The notes beneath the pieces were generated by a model, which was not told the origin of the DNA, searched no databases, and saw only the letters and a list, made by a program, of their open reading frames with translations. The translations under genes were made by a program, and so were the position numbers. A stretch of DNA of 48,031 nucleotides, taken from the NCBI RefSeq assembly GCF_965662505.1, contig NZ_CBFIHX010000012.1:1-48031 (forward strand). The letters run 5' to 3'. Below are positions 33,125 through 41,318 of the stretch, piece after piece (the first letter of the stretch is position 1; every line of letters begins with the position of its first letter). This stretch comes from Pseudomaricurvus sp965662505. GTDB lineage: Bacteria > Pseudomonadota > Gammaproteobacteria > Pseudomonadales > Cellvibrionaceae.

Positions 33125-33970
33125 TCACTCAGGCTTGCGGAATTTTAAAGTCATTCGATCACTTTCACCAATAGACAGGTACTTCTCTTTGTCTTCGTCA
33201 CCCAGACGCAAACTCGGAGGCAAAGTCCAAACCCCTCTGGGGTGATCGGCAGAGTCCTTGTCGTTCGCGTTGATCTCCGAGCGGGCATCCAGTACGAAAC
33301 CCGCGTTTTCAGCCAACTCAATCACTTTGGCTTCAGTGACATAGCCCGACTTAACCATTTCATTCAACGAAGTACCCGGTTTTGCTCGATGCTCCACCAC
33401 CCCCAGAATGCCACCGGGCTTGAGTACCTGATAGAACTCAGTAAACGCTTTTTCTGCGGTATCGGCTTTCATCCAGTTGTGAACGTTGCGAAACGTCAAC
33501 ACACGATCCGCCTTGCCTTCAGGCCCCGGTAAAATATCCTGCGCGGGATCAAACTCTGTCACCACCGCCCCCTGGTACAAATCCGGCTGGTCTTTCACCA
33601 TCGTCTCAAATGCGGAACGGCTTTTGCGGAAATAGGCGACCGATGTCTCCTTGGCAAAATGTGCGGCGTAAAACGTGCCGTCTTCTGCCAGCAGAGGAGC
33701 CAGAATCTCGGTGTACCATCCCCTCCCCGGCCAGATTTCTACCACGGTATGATCCGCAGCAACTTCAAAGAACGCCAAAGTCTCCGCCGGATGGCGATAC
33801 ACGTCCCGCTGGACGTTGGACTCAGTACGCAGAGGGTTTTTCACTGCCTGTTCAAGGGTCATACTATCGGCCCTCACACTGTCTACCCACAGGCTGTTAC
33901 TGGCCACAACACTCAAACCTGCGACCCCCCATAAACAACCTGTTACACGACGATAAAGATGATTCAACAT
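33125..33970 (-). CDS. Exported methyltransferase-fold protein (COG4798-like)
   Basis: A 281-residue protein from ATG 33970. A basic start and hydrophobic core (VTGCLWGVAGLSVVAS) then VRADS suggest a signal peptide cleaved near residue 35. The mature part has a class I methyltransferase pattern: VVEIWPGRGWYTEILAPLL (motif I position, about 76-94, lacking the usual GxGxG), FDPAQDI, RVLTFRNVHNWM (about 157-168) and LKPGGILGVVEHRAKPG (about 188-204). It matches what is called predicted signal-peptide-containing methyltransferase. Activity in the periplasm, where SAM is not expected, is unexplained. Confidence 0.83.
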   Translation of the reverse strand: MLNHLYRRVTGCLWGVAGLSVVASNSLWVDSVRADSMTLEQAVKNPLRTESNVQRDVYRHPAETLAFFEVAADHTVVEIWPGRGWYTEILAPLLAEDGTFYAAHFAKETSVAYFRKSRSAFETMVKDQPDLYQGAVVTEFDPAQDILPGPEGKADRVLTFRNVHNWMKADTAEKAFTEFYQVLKPGGILGVVEHRAKPGTSLNEMVKSGYVTEAKVIELAENAGFVLDARSEINANDKDSADHPRGVWTLPPSLRLGDEDKEKYLSIGESDRMTLKFRKPE

Positions 33971-34020
33971 GGCACTCTCTCTTTTAAGGACGTTATATAC
34001 GACTTTAGAATATTATTAGT

Positions 34021-34065
34021 GACAACAGTGACAACAGTGACAACAGTGACAACAGTGACAACATT
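34021..34065. repeat. 9-bp tandem repeat, five units
   Basis: GACAACAGT occurs four times perfectly (34021-34056) followed by GACAACATT (34057-34065). It lies between the divergent starts of the methyltransferase-like gene (33970) and gcvR (34196). A length-variable array is expected from slippage. Confidence 0.9.
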
Positions 34066-34195
34066 GTCAGCAAAGCCGAACAGTCACTATACTGCATTCA
34101 ATTCAATAACAAAGATCGCGTTACCGTTTTCTGCGCATCGCACAACATTTGCCAACCTGAAGACGGAGACGCCCAACACCAAAGGCGATTGATTT

Positions 34196-34738
34196 ATGAA
34201 CCGCTCCCTCGTACTCAGCATCCTCAGCGACGACAAACCCGGTGTGGTCGAAGCCCTCGCCAGCACCATTGCCACTCATCAAGGCAACTGGCTGGAAAGC
34301 CGGATGAGCCATCTGGCGGGTAAATTTGCCGGAATCTTGCAGATCAGCGTGCCCACCGATCAACTGCCAGCACTACGACAGGCTCTAAGCGAGCTGCAAG
34401 CGCAACGGGGCATTGAAGTGGTCGCTTCGGAAACCATGGAAACTGGAGCCGGACAACCGCTGCAAAACCTGCATTTCAACCTGATGGGCAATGACCGCCC
34501 TGGTATTGTCCGCGAACTGGCCCAGGCCTTTGCCAGCCACGACATCAATCTGGACGATCTGCAAACTCACTGCACCAGCATGCCCTGGTCTGGCGATCCG
34601 ATGTTTACCGCAGAAGGCATCATCAGTCTGCCAGCCAATGTAGACATGGATCGGCTTACGGATCGATTGAACGATATTTCGGACGAGTTGGGTGTGGATA
34701 TCGAATTGGGTGAACCGGAAGATTCTACCGAGCAATAG
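34196..34738 (+). CDS. gcvR: Glycine cleavage system repressor GcvR-like ACT protein
   Basis: A 180-residue protein with two ACT domains: LVLSILSDDKPGVVEALASTIATHQGNWLESRMSHLAGKFAGILQI (about 5-50) and FNLMGNDRPGIVRELAQAFASHDINLDDLQTHC (about 92-124). The DKPGV and NDRPGI loops are typical ligand-binding segments. E. coli GcvR antagonises GcvA in glycine cleavage control, but a gcvA gene is not in the window, so the exact role is inferred. A GGGGC-AAAAA-GCCCC hairpin follows the gene. Confidence 0.85.
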   Translation: MNRSLVLSILSDDKPGVVEALASTIATHQGNWLESRMSHLAGKFAGILQISVPTDQLPALRQALSELQAQRGIEVVASETMETGAGQPLQNLHFNLMGNDRPGIVRELAQAFASHDINLDDLQTHCTSMPWSGDPMFTAEGIISLPANVDMDRLTDRLNDISDELGVDIELGEPEDSTEQ

Positions 34739-34983
34739 AAGCAATGACAGAACGAGGCAAAATAGAAAGGGGCAAAAAGCCCCTGGAAGGTGTGGAGAGT
34801 CCGCATCCATGCAGTCTTGTTTTCATCTGCGTGCAGGGTAAGGTGCCAAGATGACAAGCTTGTGACGTTTGTGTGAATCCTGAGCGTCTCTGCTTTATAC
34901 TCTTTCCCCAGATACCCGCTGTCCAAAACGCAATTTAACTGACGACAATCGCCCAACTCACCGCAGAGCCCCACCACACGCCC

Positions 34984-35466
34984 ATGACTGACAACTCCCC
35001 CAGACTGAACCTTGTTCTCTTTCAGCCCGAAATCCCTCCCAATACCGGCAATATAATCCGTCTGGCAGCCAACACCGGCGCCCAGTTACATCTGATCAAA
35101 CCCATCGCATTTGAACTGGATGACAAGCGCCTGCGCCGCGCAGGGCTGGATTACGGCGAGTGGAAAGATATGCAAGTACATGAGGACTGGGAGAGCTTTC
35201 TGGCGACTTGCCAGCCTGAAAACCTCTACGCCATCAGCACCAAAGGTACACGCTCCTACACGGACGCTCCCTTTACCCACGGCGACTACGTGGTATTTGG
35301 CCCAGAAACCCGAGGCTTACCCGCGGAATTGCTGGCGCAACAACCACCAGAAAACGTACTCAGGATCCCCATGCAGCCCAACAGTCGTAGCATGAACCTG
35401 TCCAATGCCGTCTCAGTCATTGTTTATGAGGCCTGGCGTCAAATGGGCTTTCCCGGCTCGCTTTAA
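34984..35466 (+). CDS. trmL: tRNA (cytidine(34)-2'-O)-methyltransferase TrmL
   Basis: A 160-residue SPOUT methyltransferase modifying the wobble ribose of tRNA-Leu. The family blocks LNLVLFQPEIPPNTGNIIRLAANTGAQLHLIKP (residues 8-40), DYVVFGPETRGLPAELL (about 101-117) and IPMQPNSRSMNLSNAVSVIVYEAWRQMGF (about 128-156) contain the trefoil knot and SAM site. Length is standard (157-160). ATG 34984. Confidence 0.96.
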   Translation: MTDNSPRLNLVLFQPEIPPNTGNIIRLAANTGAQLHLIKPIAFELDDKRLRRAGLDYGEWKDMQVHEDWESFLATCQPENLYAISTKGTRSYTDAPFTHGDYVVFGPETRGLPAELLAQQPPENVLRIPMQPNSRSMNLSNAVSVIVYEAWRQMGFPGSL

Positions 35467-35471
35467 AATTC

Positions 35472-35522
35472 AAAAAAATGCACAGAATAGCCCCACAAGG
35501 ACGCTCAATTCGTGCATTTTTT
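35472..35522. terminator. Bidirectional stem-loop with A and T runs
   Basis: AAAAAAATGCAC (35472-35483) and GTGCATTTTTT (35512-35522) pair around a 28-nt loop. It lies 6 bp after the trmL stop and ends trmL transcription on the plus strand. Confidence 0.6.
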
Positions 35523-35567
35523 CGGCCTTGCCCCTAGAATGACGCCCTCGAAATTAGGATAGATCAC

Positions 35568-36095
35568 ATGAGTAAAGCCCCTGTAGGCCTCTTCTACGGT
35601 AGCTCCACCTGCTATACCGAGATTGTGGCCGACAAAATCTGCGACATTTTGACCGACGAAGTCGTTGATGTGTTTAACATCACCGATGAGTCCATGCTCA
35701 CCGCAGAAAGCTATGACTTCCTGATCATGGGCATTCCTACCTGGGACTACGGTGAACTGCAGGAAGACTGGGAAGAAATCTGGGAAGAGCTGGACCTGGT
35801 CAACTTTGCCGGCCGCAAGGTGGCGCTGTATGGACTGGGCGATCAAGTGGGCTATCCCGAATGGTTCCTTGATGCCATGGGCTACCTGCACTTTAAACTG
35901 GTCAAACTGGGTGCCCAACCCGTGGGTTACTGGCCCAACGAAGGTTACGACTTTGAAGCCTCCAAAGCCCTGACAGCCGACAGAAAACAGTTTGTCGGCC
36001 TGGCTCTGGACGACGAAAATCAGTTCGACAAGACCGATGAGCGACTGGAAAAGTGGTGTGATCAAATCATGCGCGAGTTTGCCCTGATACATTAG
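35568..36095 (+). CDS. fldB: Flavodoxin FldB
   Basis: A 175-residue long-chain flavodoxin carrying FMN for low-potential electron transfer. The phosphate-binding loop GLFYGSSTCYTEIVA (about 7-21), the aromatic FMN-stacking segments IPTWDYGELQEDWEE (about 55-69) and ALYGLGDQVGYPEWFLDAMG (about 86-105) are present. The ending DERLEKWCDQIMREFALIH fits the FldB branch. ATG 35568. Its 3' end is repeated three times after the stop. Confidence 0.93.
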   Translation: MSKAPVGLFYGSSTCYTEIVADKICDILTDEVVDVFNITDESMLTAESYDFLIMGIPTWDYGELQEDWEEIWEELDLVNFAGRKVALYGLGDQVGYPEWFLDAMGYLHFKLVKLGAQPVGYWPNEGYDFEASKALTADRKQFVGLALDDENQFDKTDERLEKWCDQIMREFALIH

Positions 36096-36149
36096 TTTTC
36101 CCTGATACATTAGTTTGCGCGGACACATTAATTTGCTCTGACACACTAA
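36096..36149. repeat. Three 18-bp post-stop units after fldB
   Basis: The gene end TTTGCCCTGATACATTAG (36078-36095) is followed by TTTTCCCTGATACATTAG, TTTGCGCGGACACATTAA and TTTGCTCTGACACACTAA. Units are 18 bp, so every copy keeps the stop in the gene's own frame. Confidence 0.95.
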
Positions 36150-36203
36150 TCCGTCCCCCCGAAATCCGGATCGAACGGCCCCGACCTTAACCGATTAACG
36201 TCC

Positions 36204-38378
36204 ATGTCCGATTCTTCTGATAAACCGACCTCCTCTGTACACTCAGCATCGTTCAAACATGCAACCCTGCGTTGGGATGCCGATGGCCTGCCGCTCTCTG
36301 ATGAGTGTGACGATTACTATTTTTCCAAGCTGGATGGTCTGGCAGAAACCCGCTACCTCTATCTGGAACACAATTTTCTCGAATCCCGCTGGCAGGCTCT
36401 GACACCCGACTCTGATTTTGTGATTGGCGAAACCGGGTTTGGCACTGGGCTGAGTTTTCTCAGCAGTTGGCAACTGTGGCAGCAGAGTGCTCCACAAGAT
36501 GCCAACTTGCACTATCTCTCGGTCGAAAAGGCTCCACTGCGCCCTGAAGATCTGGAGCGATCACTGGCACTTTGGCCAGAACTCAAAACTCTGGCCGATC
36601 AACTCATCCAACAGTACCCGCCAGTGCTGCATCCAGGCTTTCACCATCTCGTGTTCGCCGAAGGCCGCGTTCGCCTCACCCTGATTATTGGCGAAGCCTG
36701 CGAGGGCCTGGAGCAACTGCTGCAATCCACCCATCCGGCTCACCGACGCCCACAACGCGGTATCGACGCCTGGTTTCTGGACGGATTTTCCCCGGCAAAA
36801 AACCCGGATATGTGGCGATCTGAACTGTTTGAACGGGTGCAACAACTGAGTGCGCCTGAAGCGACTGTCGCCACCTTTGCGGCCGCAACCATGATTAAGC
36901 GCGGGCTGACACAACACGGCTTCCAGATCCACACCGGCAAGGGCTTTGGTCGCAAACGGGAAATGGTCTACGGCAAGCTGATCGAATCGGCTGCCATCGA
37001 GTCACCGGATAGCTTGCCCTGCAATGGGTTTAACTCCCCCTACCCTGTACCCTGGCAGGTTTGCAACAGCCAGACCAGCCAGACGTCCAAGCGGCAAATA
37101 TCCAAACAACAAGCGCCCAAACCACAAGATCAACACGCGCTGATTATCGGTGGCGGTATCGCGGGCTGCCACACGGCAAGGGCTCTCGCCAATCGCGGCT
37201 GGCGTGTCACGTTACTGGAACGACACGAACAGCTCGCTCAGGAAGGCTCCGGCAATCCGCAAGGAGTGCTGTACGCCAAGCTCTCACACCGCCAGGAAAC
37301 CCTGTCCGACTTTAATTTGCAGGCACTGCAGTTCGCACAGCGCAGCTACCGCAGCTATTGGGATGAAGTCTTTCAAAAAGGAGTGTCCAGCGCGGGAGAA
37401 CGCTGCGGCGTCCTGCAACTGGCCAGTCAGGAAAAAAGCGCTCACCTGCATGATCAGCTCAGTCAGAGTCACGGCGAACAGGGGCTGTTCTCTCAACTGG
37501 ATGCCCAGCAAGCCAGTGCCATCAGTGGTATCGATTCCCCTTTCGGTGGATTATTCTTTCCGCAAGCGGGATGGATCAATCCTGCCAGACTCTGCCAGTG
37601 GCTCACACAGCATCCCAATATCGACGTGGTTCTGAACAGCTCCGTTGATAGCGTGCGATACAATGAGACAGCTCAGCAGTGGCAAGTGCACACAGAGTGC
37701 GCGGAATACAACGCACCGACACTGGTGATCACGACTGCCAGCCACGCACTGAATCTCGTAATGGAAAAGAGTGATGCCTTAGGAAAGAGCAATACCCTGC
37801 AAGAACTGCCGCTGAAACCCATTCGCGGGCAAGTCAGTTATGTGAAAGCAACAGAGGAAAGTCAGGCATTAAAAACGGTACTCTGCGGAGAGGGATATCT
37901 CCCGCCGGCGACCGAAGGCCAGCACTGCCTGGGCGCCACTTTCAATCCAAAAATGTTTGACCTGTCACCAAACGATGACGACCATCGACGCAATTTGGCC
38001 ACCATGAGCACTCAGGCACCCGCGCTTGCGGACACGTTTGTGGAAGAGGGAGTTCTGGGTGGACGAGCCGCCCTGCGCTGCACCACCCCCGACTACCTGC
38101 CTATGGTCGGCGCTCTGCCCAAATACGCTGAACTTATGGAAGACTTCGCCCTGCTGAGGAAAAATGCGCGCTCTAACATTCCCCACGCCGGACGCTACTG
38201 GCCGGGTCTGTTTATCAACGTTGGGCACGGTTCTCGAGGACTGACTTACACTCCGCTGTGCGCCGAGATACTGGCCGCGCAAATACACGGAGAGCCAACG
38301 CCAGTGGGGCAGCCGTTACAGACGGCACTGCACCCCGGCCGCTTCTGGATCCGGGATTTGATCCGCAAAAAACGCTAG
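36204..38378 (+). CDS. mnmC: Bifunctional tRNA 5-methylaminomethyl-2-thiouridine biosynthesis protein MnmC
   Basis: A 724-residue two-domain enzyme finishing mnm5s2U at the wobble base. The N-terminal methyltransferase (about 1-255) has FVIGETGFGTGLSFL near 69 and IDAWFLDGFSPAKNPDMW near 188. A Gln/Ser/Lys-rich linker at about 288-310 (QTSQTSKRQISKQQ) is low complexity. The C-terminal FAD oxidoreductase starts with the dinucleotide motif LIIGGGIAGCHTARALANRGW (about 313-333) and includes GNPQGVLYAKLS and a final GHGSRGLTYTPLCAE. Length is slightly above the usual 660-700 because of the linker. Confidence 0.96.
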   Translation: MSDSSDKPTSSVHSASFKHATLRWDADGLPLSDECDDYYFSKLDGLAETRYLYLEHNFLESRWQALTPDSDFVIGETGFGTGLSFLSSWQLWQQSAPQDANLHYLSVEKAPLRPEDLERSLALWPELKTLADQLIQQYPPVLHPGFHHLVFAEGRVRLTLIIGEACEGLEQLLQSTHPAHRRPQRGIDAWFLDGFSPAKNPDMWRSELFERVQQLSAPEATVATFAAATMIKRGLTQHGFQIHTGKGFGRKREMVYGKLIESAAIESPDSLPCNGFNSPYPVPWQVCNSQTSQTSKRQISKQQAPKPQDQHALIIGGGIAGCHTARALANRGWRVTLLERHEQLAQEGSGNPQGVLYAKLSHRQETLSDFNLQALQFAQRSYRSYWDEVFQKGVSSAGERCGVLQLASQEKSAHLHDQLSQSHGEQGLFSQLDAQQASAISGIDSPFGGLFFPQAGWINPARLCQWLTQHPNIDVVLNSSVDSVRYNETAQQWQVHTECAEYNAPTLVITTASHALNLVMEKSDALGKSNTLQELPLKPIRGQVSYVKATEESQALKTVLCGEGYLPPATEGQHCLGATFNPKMFDLSPNDDDHRRNLATMSTQAPALADTFVEEGVLGGRAALRCTTPDYLPMVGALPKYAELMEDFALLRKNARSNIPHAGRYWPGLFINVGHGSRGLTYTPLCAEILAAQIHGEPTPVGQPLQTALHPGRFWIRDLIRKKR

Positions 38379-38391
38379 CGTGAATGACGAA

Positions 38392-38442
38392 TCAGTCTGA
38401 ATTACAAACCAGTCTGGATTACAAACCAATCTGAATTACAAA
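38392..38442. repeat. Three 17-bp post-stop units after the DUF502 gene
   Basis: On the minus strand the gene ends ATCTTCAGGCTAG. It is followed by TTTGTAATTCAGATTGG, TTTGTAATCCAGACTGG and TTTGTAATTCAGACTGA (38442-38392). The ends of the units resemble the gene end. The array fills the gap between convergent mnmC and DUF502 genes. Confidence 0.88.
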
Positions 38443-39084
38443 CTAGCCTGAAGATCGATTAGACGACGTCATCTGCGCCTGTTCCAACAAACACGACTGC
38501 GACCCTGCCCCACAGGCAATCACCGTGCGCAGCGCCTGCTCCACGCTGACATCAGGCAGCAAGGTCACGTATTGAGCCGGCACGTGGTAGACCATCCCCG
38601 ATGTGGGCACCGGTGCCGTAGGCACAAACACCGTGAAGCCCTCATCGTACTTTGAGGTCACAATACCCGTCACCTGCAACTCACAGGTATCACCATACAG
38701 CTTCACCAAAGCCACCTGCCCATTCAGCAATGAATGCTCTTCACTGCCGCCGACAAACTGCACCACGATATCGCGAATCGTGCTGTAACCAGGCGCAAAC
38801 TTTGCCAACCCCATATCCATCCAGTGATGAATCCAGCGTCCCACACTGGTTTTGACCAGTAGGCCAACGGTAAAACACAGCCCGAGCACGACCAGGATCA
38901 CCATACAATCCGCCAACATGTCCGCAATATCAGCACGACTGGTTAGCATATCGCTCAGGGGTTGAATAAAATCGGTGATAAGATCGAACAACCACTGAAA
39001 CAACAACATCAGAATTGCGATGGGAAGAACAACCGTAATGCCCCCCAAGAGCGTTAATCCAATAAAAGATTTTAACCGTTTCAT
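38443..39084 (-). CDS. DUF502 family membrane protein
   Basis: A 213-residue protein from ATG 39084. Two hydrophobic segments at about residues 8-30 (GLTLLGGITVVLPIAILMLLFQWLF) and 58-80 (LADCMVILVVLGLCFTVGLLV) precede a soluble domain with PGYSTIRDIVVQFVG, TGIVTSKYDEGFTVFVPTAPVPTSGMVYHVPAQYV. This is the typical DUF502 arrangement. Function is not established. Its start codon overlaps that of the divergent cyclotransferase gene. Confidence 0.9.
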   Translation of the reverse strand: MKRLKSFIGLTLLGGITVVLPIAILMLLFQWLFDLITDFIQPLSDMLTSRADIADMLADCMVILVVLGLCFTVGLLVKTSVGRWIHHWMDMGLAKFAPGYSTIRDIVVQFVGGSEEHSLLNGQVALVKLYGDTCELQVTGIVTSKYDEGFTVFVPTAPVPTSGMVYHVPAQYVTLLPDVSVEQALRTVIACGAGSQSCLLEQAQMTSSNRSSG

Positions 39085-40009
39085 GCAATTCTTCCCGAAA
39101 TGTGTCTATGGCAAACTGTTGCCCACTGTGGCCTTCGCCTTTGTCGCGCTGAGCCTGAATAAGTGCACCTTGCAGGCATCCACAGATACCAGCCATTCAA
39201 TTCATAATGCCGCAAATTACGACTACAGTATTATCAAAACGTTACCCCATTCCCAGCGCAGTTTTACCCAGGGATTGGTCGTCGATGGTCACTACCTGAT
39301 AGAAAGCAGTGGGCTCTACGGCAAATCGGTTGTTCACCGCTACCCTGTTTTTAATGGACCCGCCTCCGGCGAAACTGATTCCGCTACACCTGTCTCCGAT
39401 GCCCCGGTCTCCGATAGACCTGTCTCCGATAGACTTGAGCCAGATAAAAACGAAGGCCAGTATAAACCACTCCCCGATGATCTGTTTGCCGAAAGTCTCA
39501 CGGTGTTCAACGGTAAGCTGTTTTTACTGACCTGGAAAAGCGAACGAGTGTTGGTATTGGATCCGAACAGTCTGAATCTGAAAAGCACGCTGGCCTATCA
39601 GGGAGAAGGCTGGGGACTGACAAGCTTCGGTCAAGAACTGGTGATGAGTAACGGTGGTGATCAGCTTTTGTTTCGCGACCCGGAAGACTTCTCCATAAAC
39701 CGCACACTGAATGTCACAGACAACCAACAACCCGTGGAGTATCTGAACGACCTCACCGTTGCCTACGGACTGATTTGGGCCAACGTCTGGCACGAATCCT
39801 ATATCGCCGCCATCCATCCTGACAGCGGACAACTGGTGGGAAAAATCGAACTGCGCGAACTCACCCGACAGCATCGCAGCTTCGACAGCGACAGTGTTCT
39901 GAACGGTATTGCCTGGGATGAACAACAACAGGGCTTTTGGGTAACCGGCAAGCGCTGGAACAAACGCTATTTGATTCAACTGAAAAACCCACCACAGCCT
40001 TTAGAGTGA
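39083..40009 (+). CDS. Glutaminyl-peptide cyclotransferase (glutamine cyclotransferase)
   Basis: A 308-residue exported protein. ATG 39083 shares the palindromic CATG with the divergent DUF502 start. The hydrophobic N-terminus (LLPTVAFAFVALSL) then NKC could be a signal peptide or poor lipobox. The bacterial glutamine cyclotransferase beta-propeller pattern is clear: HSQRSFTQGLVVDGHYLIESSGLYGKS (about 54-80), FAESLTVFNGKLFLLTWKS, GEGWGLTSFGQELVMSNGG, VEYLNDLTVAYGLIWANVW and LNGIAWDEQQQGFWVTGKRW. It forms N-terminal pyroglutamate on peptides. A 15-bp tandem duplication (39389-39433) inserts repeated PVSDR units in a loop. Confidence 0.9.
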   Translation: MQFFPKCVYGKLLPTVAFAFVALSLNKCTLQASTDTSHSIHNAANYDYSIIKTLPHSQRSFTQGLVVDGHYLIESSGLYGKSVVHRYPVFNGPASGETDSATPVSDAPVSDRPVSDRLEPDKNEGQYKPLPDDLFAESLTVFNGKLFLLTWKSERVLVLDPNSLNLKSTLAYQGEGWGLTSFGQELVMSNGGDQLLFRDPEDFSINRTLNVTDNQQPVEYLNDLTVAYGLIWANVWHESYIAAIHPDSGQLVGKIELRELTRQHRSFDSDSVLNGIAWDEQQQGFWVTGKRWNKRYLIQLKNPPQPLE

Positions 40010-40051
40010 AATCATCCAGAGCCAAATCATCAAGGTTAAAGTCAGATCAGA

Positions 40052-41158
40052 TTAAGCCACAATCTGGCAAAACACCTTACTGACCACCCGGTTGCGCCCT
40101 TGTTCCTTCGCCTCGTACATGGCTTCATCGGCGCATTTTAATAAACGCTGACCCAACCGTGACAAATCGTGAGTGCGGTTGCCCGCCGGATGCCAACACG
40201 CCAACCCAATGGAGACCGTCGGCCTGACCACGCCGCGCCCTGTGATTTTGAGTTTATCCACCACTTCCCGAATTCGCTCGGCAATCTGCAAGCCTTCCCG
40301 CTGCTCGCAGCTGTGTAACAACACCACAAACTCCTCACCGCCGTAACGGGCCAGCAGGTCGGTTTTGCGCAATTCCTGCCGGATCGCCGCCGCCACTTGC
40401 TTGAGACAGATATCCCCCATCTGGTGACCAAACTGATCGTTCACCTGCTTGAAGTGATCGAGATCCAGAAACAGACAGCAGAGCGGCTGCCCGTTACGCT
40501 CCGAACGCTCCAGTTCTTTACCAAACTCCAGATCAAAATGCATGCGATTGCTGACTTTGGTCAACCGGTCATACAAGCTCTGGCGCTTAAGATGCTCGTT
40601 GCTCAGGCTATTATCCAGACACACGGCACTGATTCCCGCCAGGTGCTGCAGAAAGTCCACCGCCTTGTCCGGTGAGAAGCGCTCATGAGAGCGACTGGCA
40701 AAGTGCAGACTGCCCAGCAGCTGATTGTGCCGCACCAGCGGTAACAGTGCCGCCGATCCCAACTGGTCGAGATTGGGAAACAGACGGCTGGCGGTTAAAG
40801 TATCCTGCTCACCCAGTGTCACCCGATAATCGCCCCGATAGAGCGTCAGAGAAAAATCATCACTGTGACGTAACTGCAGGCGGTTTTCATAACGACCGAT
40901 GTCCAGTGATGTCATCAACTCTTCCAGAGAGAAGTCCCGATCCACCAGAACCAGCCCCACATCATCCAGGTTGAAATGCTTCATGGCATCCACCAGCAGG
41001 ATATCCAGCACATCTTTCAGGTGATAACACCCCAACAGCTGAAACTCGAACCCCTGAAAATGCCGGTCGATGCGCTGATTTTCCTCAATCCGGGCCAACA
41101 GTGACTGGACGGATTGCTTCAATTTTGAATTTTCGTGTTGTAAATCAATCTTTGGCAC
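40052..41158 (-). CDS. Diguanylate cyclase with N-terminal DUF484/GAF-like sensor
   Basis: A 368-residue cytosolic protein with a GTG start at 41158. Residues about 1-190 form a coiled coil plus a GAF-like domain of the DUF484 type (SAALLPLVRHNQLLGSLHFASRSHERFSPDKAVDFLQHLA). The GGDEF domain follows at about 200-365 with DRLTKVSNRMHFD, FLDLDHFKQVNDQFGH and the active-site YGGEEF. RKTD five residues before GGEEF is a complete allosteric I-site for c-di-GMP. It should make c-di-GMP from two GTP. No EAL domain. Confidence 0.92.
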   Translation of the reverse strand: MPKIDLQHENSKLKQSVQSLLARIEENQRIDRHFQGFEFQLLGCYHLKDVLDILLVDAMKHFNLDDVGLVLVDRDFSLEELMTSLDIGRYENRLQLRHSDDFSLTLYRGDYRVTLGEQDTLTASRLFPNLDQLGSAALLPLVRHNQLLGSLHFASRSHERFSPDKAVDFLQHLAGISAVCLDNSLSNEHLKRQSLYDRLTKVSNRMHFDLEFGKELERSERNGQPLCCLFLDLDHFKQVNDQFGHQMGDICLKQVAAAIRQELRKTDLLARYGGEEFVVLLHSCEQREGLQIAERIREVVDKLKITGRGVVRPTVSIGLACWHPAGNRTHDLSRLGQRLLKCADEAMYEAKEQGRNRVVSKVFCQIVA

Positions 41159-41194
41159 GTGGTTTTAGACCATTCAATCTGCGGATACCCTGTA

Positions 41195-41221
41195 ATATCG
41201 GCCGACATCCGGTAAAATTGC
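41195..41221 (-). promoter_or_regulatory. Candidate sigma-28-type promoter for the diguanylate cyclase
   Basis: On the minus strand GCCGATAT (41202-41195) with GCAATTTT 11 nt upstream (41221-41214), the latter matching 5 of 8 positions of the FliA -35. The -10 ends 37 nt before the GTG start, the same distance as at 20023-20060. It lacks the shared GTCTT/TGAAAC block of the other two. Confidence 0.35.
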
Positions 41222-41318
41222 GCCCTGTTTGAGAACTTTTATTAATTGACCGTCACAATTTGTGACCAGCCAGTCACCTTTTAGGGCTCCTGTAAAACCC
41301 CTTTGCCGAGATTTTCCC

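Noticed and set aside
36096..36149. Backup stop codons as the general explanation of post-stop repeats
   Set aside because: Only the fldB array (18 bp) keeps the copied stops in frame throughout; arrays with 13-, 17-, 21- and 26-bp units at other genes mostly do not give an in-frame copied stop.
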